Shown in pieces: positions 59,197 to 64,000 of a stretch of DNA of 64,000 nucleotides (its first letter is position 1; every line of letters begins with the position of its first letter). The DNA is taken from contig CAWUHX010000007.1 in NCBI GenBank assembly GCA_963922205.1, positions 1,674,001-1,738,000 of the forward strand. The letters are read 5' to 3'. This DNA comes from Romanomermis culicivorax (lineage: Eukaryota > Nematoda > Enoplea > Mermithida > Mermithidae). The translations under genes were made by a program, and so were the position numbers. The notes under the pieces are model-generated. The model was not told the origin of the DNA. It worked only from the letters and a program-made list of their open reading frames with translations, and ran no database searches.

Positions 59197-59495
59197 CTAG
59201 TTCAGATTTGGGTTCCTGTCTGTTGCCTTTCTAAGGAATGCTTGGTTCCATATGCTGCCTATTCCAATGCTCTTGCTACCTACATTTTTTGGCCGTGTTT
59301 TTTCCACCTCAATGGTTTCTCTGATCTTCCTTTTGTAGGCATTGGGCTCTTGGGCAAGTATGGTGGTATTGTCAAAATCGGGTGTACATCCACATAATAA
59401 GCAAAGCTCTGCTACACCACTTTTCTCAAGGCTCAGGTTGTTAAGGGTATTCCTGTGTTCTGCAATACAGGTCTTGAGTGTTCTGCCCGTTTCTC
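59197..59495 (-). pseudogene. Penelope GIY-YIG endonuclease fragment
   Basis: The minus strand reads KGETGRTLKTCIAEHRNTLN, matching the family signature in which an Arg-x-Ile-x-EH follows the G-x-T of the YIG strand (here the Arg after LKT is Cys). It continues CGCTPDFDNTTILAQEPNAY, then KRKIRETIEVEKTRP and SIWNQAFLRKATDRN before a stop at 59197. This is the C-terminal domain of Penelope-like reverse transcriptases. The GIY and first YIG strand and the whole RT domain are absent because the copy ends at the palindrome centre. Upstream residues in the same frame are antisense of the other arm. Confidence 0.8.
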
Positions 59496-59747
59496 CTTTC
59501 TCCAGAACACATAAGAGCCATATTGCAGAACACAGGAATGCCCTTAAGAATCTCAGCCTTGAGAAAAGTGGTGTAGCAGAGCTTTGCTTATTATGTGGAT
59601 GTACACCCGATTTTGACAATACCACCGTACTTTCCCAAGATCCCAATGCCTACAAAAAGAAGATTAGATGAACTATTGAGATGGAAAAAGCAGGGCCAAA
59701 AAATGTAAGTAGTAAGAGCATTGAAATAGGCCACATATGGAACCAAG

Positions 59748-60660
59748 CAGGGCTGTAGCCAGTATTTTTTTTAGGGAGGGGCGGACCAAGCAAAAAAATT
59801 TTTCTGGCATGCAGCGCCGGGAAAATTTTCAGGTTTTTACACTGTGGAAGGCTGGAAAATTAATCTTCATAACAATGATAATAAATCAGAATTTAATTAA
59901 TGGATCGTAATACCTTTCTTATTTCGGGGGCATAGCACCGAGAAAATTTTGGTATCTTTGCATTCCAAAATGCTGGAAAATGAATGTTCACAACAATTAT
60001 TCCTAGATAAAAGCTCTAAATTTACAGTCTTAGAATGACGTTTTTATCAGTTTTCAATGGGGATTGCGAAGGTTCACATTTCAAAATGTTTGGAAAACTC
60101 CAAACGAAGTAGGAGAATAAAATTTTAAGAAGCGATCAAAAACTTCAATTACCAGTAAAATATTGGCTCTTCAAAAATAAAAGAAGAGATGAAGTGAACC
60201 AGTTGATAGAAACTGATGAAAATTAGTTAGTAAGTGGAAGTAGATTACTTAATGGCTGCGCCTAATAGGGAACAATGACTATTATACTCAGGACCAGCAG
60301 GAAGCACCGGCAAATTTTGAGGGCTTGAGCTTCTGAAGTTCACCAAAATGCATAATTTCGGTTTTGAAATGAAAAAAGTTTTCCATCAGTGAGAACCATG
60401 CCCAAAATTTTGTCTTGCAACTAATGAAAAAAGAGATGAGGTAATTCAGTTGATTGAAACTGTTGAAGTTTAATTTGTAGGTCGAAGTAGATATGCTAAT
60501 GGCCGTGGCTGATAGAAAACAATGACTGTTACACTCATTGACTGGCACAAAGCGCTGGAAAATTTTGAGATTTTTCTCAGTGATAGACACAAAATTGACA
60601 TATAACAAAGTCCCAAGTGGGTGGCAGCTGCCCCCCCTGCCCCCCCTAAATACAGCCTTG
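59748..60660. mobile_element. hAT-type MITE with perfect 8-bp target duplication
   Basis: The left end CAGGGCTGTAGCCAG is inverted at the right end (TACAGCCTTG, giving CAAGGCTGTA). GAACCAAG is present on both sides (59740-59747 and 60661-60668). Length 913 bases. C-runs near the right end mirror G-rich sequence near the left. No transposase; the minus frames at 60288-60671 are shadows. An 8-base duplication and CAGGG terminus are diagnostic of hAT elements. Confidence 0.93.
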
Positions 60661-60757
60661 GAACCAAGCATTCCTTAGAAGGGCAATAGACAGGAACCCA
60701 AATCTGAACTAGTACCCCCTAGTCAGGATATATAGAACTTTCAAACAAGTTACTACT

Positions 60758-60830
60758 GGCCTCGATGGCCCAGTGATAGTGTTCTAGACTCTCAATCAAA
60801 CGACCAGGGTTCAATTCTATCCACATGCTA
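60758..60830 (+). other. tRNA-like segment in Penelope tail (right arm)
   Basis: TGGCCCAGTGATAGTG (box A-like), TCTAGACTCTCAATCAAAC (anticodon-arm-like) and GGTTCAATTCTATCC (box B-like). Mirror copy of 59080-59151 with several substitutions; not a functional tRNA by eye. Confidence 0.55.
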
Positions 60831-60855
60831 ATTTTGTAAAAAGAGTTCATTGTCC

Positions 60856-60890
60856 CCTGAGGAAAGTAGTGGGTAGACTACCGAAATGTC
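60856..60890 (+). ncRNA. hammerhead-ribozyme-like motif
   Basis: CCTGAGGA, then a GTAGT/ACTAC stem with loop GGGTAG, then CGAAA followed directly by TGTC. The order CTGANGA - stem II - GAAA - short stem III - GTC matches the minimal hammerheads known from Penelope-like element termini. Stem II is five base pairs and stem III very short, as in that class. The seventh-box U is G here, so activity is uncertain. Confidence 0.6.
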
Positions 60891-61209
60891 ACATTATTAT
60901 AACCACTGTGTTGTTTGTTTGTTGTGTGCCTATGGGCAGAATAAAAGCATATTTTTTTGTGTGATTGTACAGCCAACAAATGGGGAATCATAATGTTATA
61001 CACCAATTGGAAGCAACCTTCTACCAAAATATAAAAATGTTTACAATTTCCGAAATCAAGCTTAAACTTTAGGATTAGTTAATCCTGAAGTGAGGATTTT
61101 TAGTGTAACTGCAAGAAAATAATCTTGACACTGGGATTAGCTGAAGCTGAGGATCAGCAATTTAATCGCAACATTGACATTATCTTCAGGCTGGCTTAGT
61201 GCAACCAAC

Positions 61210-61734
61210 CTCACATTTTTATAGTGATTAAGGATGCTCTTTTAATGATTGGCATAAATTTTAAAAAGCAAAATGACTATAATTTGTCCATTTGTCACTA
61301 TTTTTCAGCTAGAGGGAGATGCACAGTTTTGAATGAGTTATCAGCTAGAATGCTATTGATTTACCATTTCTATACATTTAATGGATACAATGTACGGGAT
61401 ACAATGCTCGGAGAAGGACAAAAAGCACAAAGCTGCAGAATATACTTTTTCACAGACATGGAAAATTATTTAATGAAAAAGAATGGAAATCTAATATTAC
61501 AAAACTAGATTTCTTAAACTCTCACCCGAGTTCCCAAACACCTAGTCCACCTCTTTTTCTAGCATGGTAACTATCCAGGCAAGTATATTTTCTTTCTTCT
61601 ACACCATTGGGGCATTCTCCAATAAACTAATAAAACATGGTTACCTAACCGGGAAAATGTCTGTCAATATATTATATAACATAGCATAGAGTTGCTTTTA
61701 AATCTAAAACCTAAGTAACATATAAGTACCAGGA
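61210..61734. other. repeat Y, inverted copy; no gene
   Basis: 61440-61640 matches repeat Y (57838-58230) on the opposite strand. The plus frame at 61224-61508 runs into it and has no recognised domain. Confidence 0.55.
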
Positions 61735-61855
61735 GCAAATTAACAGAGGCGAATGACTGGGGGTGAATTGTGTTAGGGACAAATGACAGTAGGGGCAAAT
61801 TACTGAGGGCGAATTGTGGGGGAGGGGGCAAATTACTATGGATGGATTGCCCTTG
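61735..61855 (+). repeat. GGGCGAATTACT minisatellite, copy 2
   Basis: About eight 13-16-base units (GGGGCAAATTACTGA, GGGCGAATTGTG), inverted relative to 52262-52372. Confidence 0.75.
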
Positions 61856-61859
61856 AACC

Positions 61860-63505
61860 AATTGCATTTGTCATTTTGCACCAAATAAGCCTTCTCTAAT
61901 TTTCATATTTGTGTTGGTGAACAATCATCATCATTGTATACCCTTGGCAAGAAAGTAATGTCAAAAATTGACTACATTTTCAATGTTGTATTACATTTGC
62001 ATGAAGCATGATTAATTTTGATGATTACATTTTTTACTTTTTTTTTTAATTACCTGATGTAAGCATTGAAAAAGAGAAGCACTTTCTGATGATCAGTGAG
62101 CAGTTTAGCCAGCAAAGTCTTAGCACTCTTTGTTTTTCTATTACATTATACATACCACAAGTTAGTAGATGAAGCTTGGGGAGAATTCAGAGTGGATCAT
62201 TTGTCATTTATGAAGGGCAAATTCAGATATTTTTCGACCAAGCAGGTTATGTCAGGCAGATGGCCTGGGGGCTTTTCAAGTGATCTGGTAGGTCTGTCTG
62301 GCTTCACTTAGCACCTTAGATATAGTGTAACAGTATTTTCCACAGGAGCGCCTAACACCTCTTCTCACCAGCAATGAATGGGACTCAAACATAACAAACC
62401 TCACAGATTACCATAGAAACCTCTTAACTTCTACTTGTGACATGGTTCCTCACTAGTTCAATCCTATTCCAAACATCCCGAGGTGATAAATGGCAATTAC
62501 AGTAAGAATTACAGTAAGTAACAAAACTAAGCCTCATAGATGAACAAACTGGCGAGAAGGGTCGGAAATCACAAATAAAAATAAGATCGTGCAAACAAGA
62601 ATGAATCTGCATCATTTTCACGTCTTTTCATGTATGGATTCCATACAAATTCTGACTCGTCTTTTTCAGCCTTCTCGATCCTTCTCTTAAAAGGAAAATG
62701 TTACAAGAATATGCACATTATGATACATGTGCACATATATTACGTAGTATATTTGAAACTGTATTTTGTTTTCTGTAGCTATGATTATTATGTCTGCCTT
62801 TTCGATTTTTTGCAGGGCTTTCTCCGTAACTGTGCAATATATAAATGGATTTTTCGACAGCTACGTGATTCTTCGAAATAACTAAATCATCAGCATTTAG
62901 GCTATAATATACGATTAGAAATCCGTCTCATAAATCATGTGAAAGTGAAATGCCGTTCATTACATTACAACTCAGGGATAAGATCAGGTTTGATGAAATT
63001 AGGTCACTGGTCGTGAGAAAATTGGGGCCATTCACACCGATTTGGGATCAGGGGTGATAAAACAAATTGACTTAGGAGGAGTAATGCTTTGTGCAGATCA
63101 CCGTGCTCATAAATTACAACCAAATTCCTTATAAGTAATGAGAAGTTATCTTGCGTGGTTGCTTAACTGTGAGCTATTATGTAATGTTGGAGAAGGAAAA
63201 CAGTAATGTTGTCAAATGACAGAGCACTACTTCATATATAAGTTTCGTAATCTTTGTAGACATGCTCACATCGGTGAAGAGGGATAGAGTATTTGGACCT
63301 CATCCTGGTAGGTACATTTGACCTCACCCAAAACGTTACTTTTGAAGATGAACAATTTTTTTTCCAATACGCAAAAAGTCTGGAATCAATCGATGTATCT
63401 CACTGACACCTATTCAAATACATTATTTAATAGTATATCATTTTAGAAAGTCATGGGTGTTGAATCCCTAGCAAAAACGCATTTTGACTTCCACCAGACT
63501 TTCCT
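61860..63505. other. no firm feature upstream of the receptor gene
   Basis: AT-rich with short frames (62096-62311, 62630-62881) lacking motifs. This stretch should hold the promoter and any 5' exon of the receptor gene. Confidence 0.4.
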
Positions 63506-63560
63506 TACTGCTGATGTGCTGAATGGTTCATACTGCTGATGTGGTGTATGGTTCATTGTA
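63506..63560 (+). repeat. 25-bp tandem duplication
   Basis: ATACTGCTGATGTGCTGAA / ATACTGCTGATGTGGTGTA pair, with a partial third copy just before; about 60 bases upstream of the receptor start codon. Confidence 0.65.
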
Positions 63561-63614
63561 AACCTTACCTGAAGCATCTGTCACATTTTCCACTGATGTA
63601 AACTTTTTAGAATC

Positions 63615-64000
63615 ATGAAAAATAATTCGGTGATTGAGCAAGGAACCGATCCAGGAGAAAAATTGATGATTGGCCTAGTCTACTCTGCAATTTCACTCTT
63701 AATGCTAGTGCCCTACTGCATTAGCTGGCTTATAATTAAACGTGACAAGTCCATCTATGATCCGGCGTTCCGCCTGTTCGCCCTGACTATGGGCTGCGCC
63801 GATATGCAATTGTTGGCAGTGCAGGGCGTTTTTCCAAGTTTGGTCGGCCTCTTTCCCTTCAAGATACCCGTCCTTATGTACAAAGTGATGGGTGCGATTG
63901 CTGCCAATGCCTGGTACACATACGCCTTGCTGGCTCAGATGATGTCCCTGAATAGATTGATCAACGTTTTATGGCCCACCGAATCCAAGACCATCTATAC
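63615..64000 (+). CDS. seven-transmembrane chemoreceptor-like protein (5' part)
   Basis: ATG at 63615 opens a frame of 128 codons that is still open at the window edge. Three hydrophobic segments are visible: residues about 18-41 (GLVYSAISLLMLVPYCISWL), about 51-72, and about 88-112 (VMGAIAANAWYTYALLAQMM). The last is followed at once by LNRLINVLWP, in the position of the DRY-like motif at the end of TM3 in nematode serpentine receptors (Asn-Arg rather than Asp-Arg). A short Asn/Glu-rich N-terminus without signal peptide precedes TM1. The layout resembles the Srt/Srx/Srsx group; I cannot fix the subfamily. GC content rises in this frame, supporting real coding use. ACTTTTTAG four bases before the ATG could be a cis- or trans-splice acceptor. 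Confidence 0.8.
   Translation, partial: MKNNSVIEQGTDPGEKLMIGLVYSAISLLMLVPYCISWLIIKRDKSIYDPAFRLFALTMGCADMQLLAVQGVFPSLVGLFPFKIPVLMYKVMGAIAANAWYTYALLAQMMSLNRLINVLWPTESKTIY

Larger units (their letters stand above)
58920..59495 (-). mobile_element. Penelope-like element 3' end, left arm
   Basis: Minus-strand copy running from the palindrome centre near 59495 down to about 58920. It contains the GIY-YIG endonuclease C-terminal part, then the tRNA-like segment (59080-59151), the hammerhead-like segment (59022-59056) and an AT-rich tail. The right arm matches it in mirror image. 5' truncation is usual for such elements. Confidence 0.8.
59496..61000 (+). mobile_element. Penelope-like element 3' end, right arm
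   Basis: Plus-strand copy in two pieces, 59496-59747 and 60669-61000, split by a hAT-type insertion. The GIY-YIG part (AEHRNALKNLSLEKSGVAEL onward, then TPDFDNTTVLSQDPNAYKKK) carries a TGA where the left arm has CGA/AGA Arg-type sequence. The tail holds tRNA-like and hammerhead-like segments and ends GGGGAATCATAA, mirroring the left arm. Confidence 0.8.
58690..61208. mobile_element. outer inverted-repeat unit around the Penelope pair
   Basis: CCAGTTGCACTAGACGAG at the left and CTTAGTGCAACCAACC at the right are imperfect inverts. Inner words (AATAATCTTGAACA / ATAATCTTGACACTGGGAT) and GAGGATCAGCA recall the 27730-28878 family. The Penelope-like pair appears to lie within this older unit. The relation is weak and by eye only. 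Confidence 0.35.

Noticed and set aside
59342-59671. 109-codon plus frame and 149-codon minus frame taken as whole genes
   Set aside because: Each is half sense and half antisense of the same GIY-YIG fragment because the region is a palindrome; only the outward halves are meaningful.
60288-60671. 127-codon minus frame
   Set aside because: It lies within the hAT-type MITE and crosses its terminal repeat and target duplication.

Overview
The window looks like AT-rich, repeat-saturated animal chromosomal DNA, most likely from a nematode or a relative. The evidence for that is a seven-transmembrane receptor of nematode chemoreceptor style at the right edge, an astacin plus ShK-domain gene with short GT/AG introns, and a mixture of mariner, hAT-like, TTA-flanked, Ty3/gypsy and Penelope-like elements. 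Nothing bacterial, viral-genome-like or plasmid-like was seen. Most open reading frames are chance frames or transposon debris. I found no rRNA gene, no intact tRNA gene and no CRISPR array.

Layout. 0-1.25 kb: decayed Ty3/gypsy integrase. 1.7-2.1 kb: a TTA-flanked MITE. 3.26-4.48 kb: a mariner with a dead transposase. 5-5.9 kb: composite tandem repeat, seen again at 41.4-42.7 kb. 7.9-9.8 kb, minus strand: three exons of an astacin-like gene with a C-terminal ShK domain; the zinc histidines are kept but the catalytic glutamate and the Met-turn are gone. 10.8-14.8 kb, minus strand: an LTR retrotransposon with two long LTRs, a gag with four zinc knuckles and only the first part of reverse transcriptase. 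15.4-32.6 kb: almost wholly MITEs, minisatellites and nested inverted-repeat elements. 34.0-35.2 kb, minus strand: a candidate spliced host gene of unknown function. 37.5-40.9 kb: a gag remnant (plus) facing an integrase remnant (minus). 44.6-51.8 kb: more TTA-flanked MITEs and a 2.8 kb inverted-repeat element holding a microRNA-precursor-like hairpin. 52-58.2 kb: clustered minisatellites and a dispersed repeat present in three copies. 58.7-61.2 kb: a head-to-head pair of truncated Penelope-like element 3' ends with hammerhead-like and tRNA-like segments, broken by a 0.9 kb hAT-type MITE. 63.6 kb to the end: the start of a receptor gene.

How the parts relate. The host content is small: one probable secreted protease-like protein, one receptor and one uncertain spliced gene. 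The rest records repeated transposition. The main unifying pattern is a set of short elements of different length and interior that mostly share a TTA/TAA target duplication and a terminal inverted repeat beginning AG-C, with TATACTT about ten bases in. Another is minisatellite arrays placed in opposite orientation at the two ends of one unit. The mobile elements seen carry no intact transposition enzyme, so any that still move would depend on enzymes made elsewhere.
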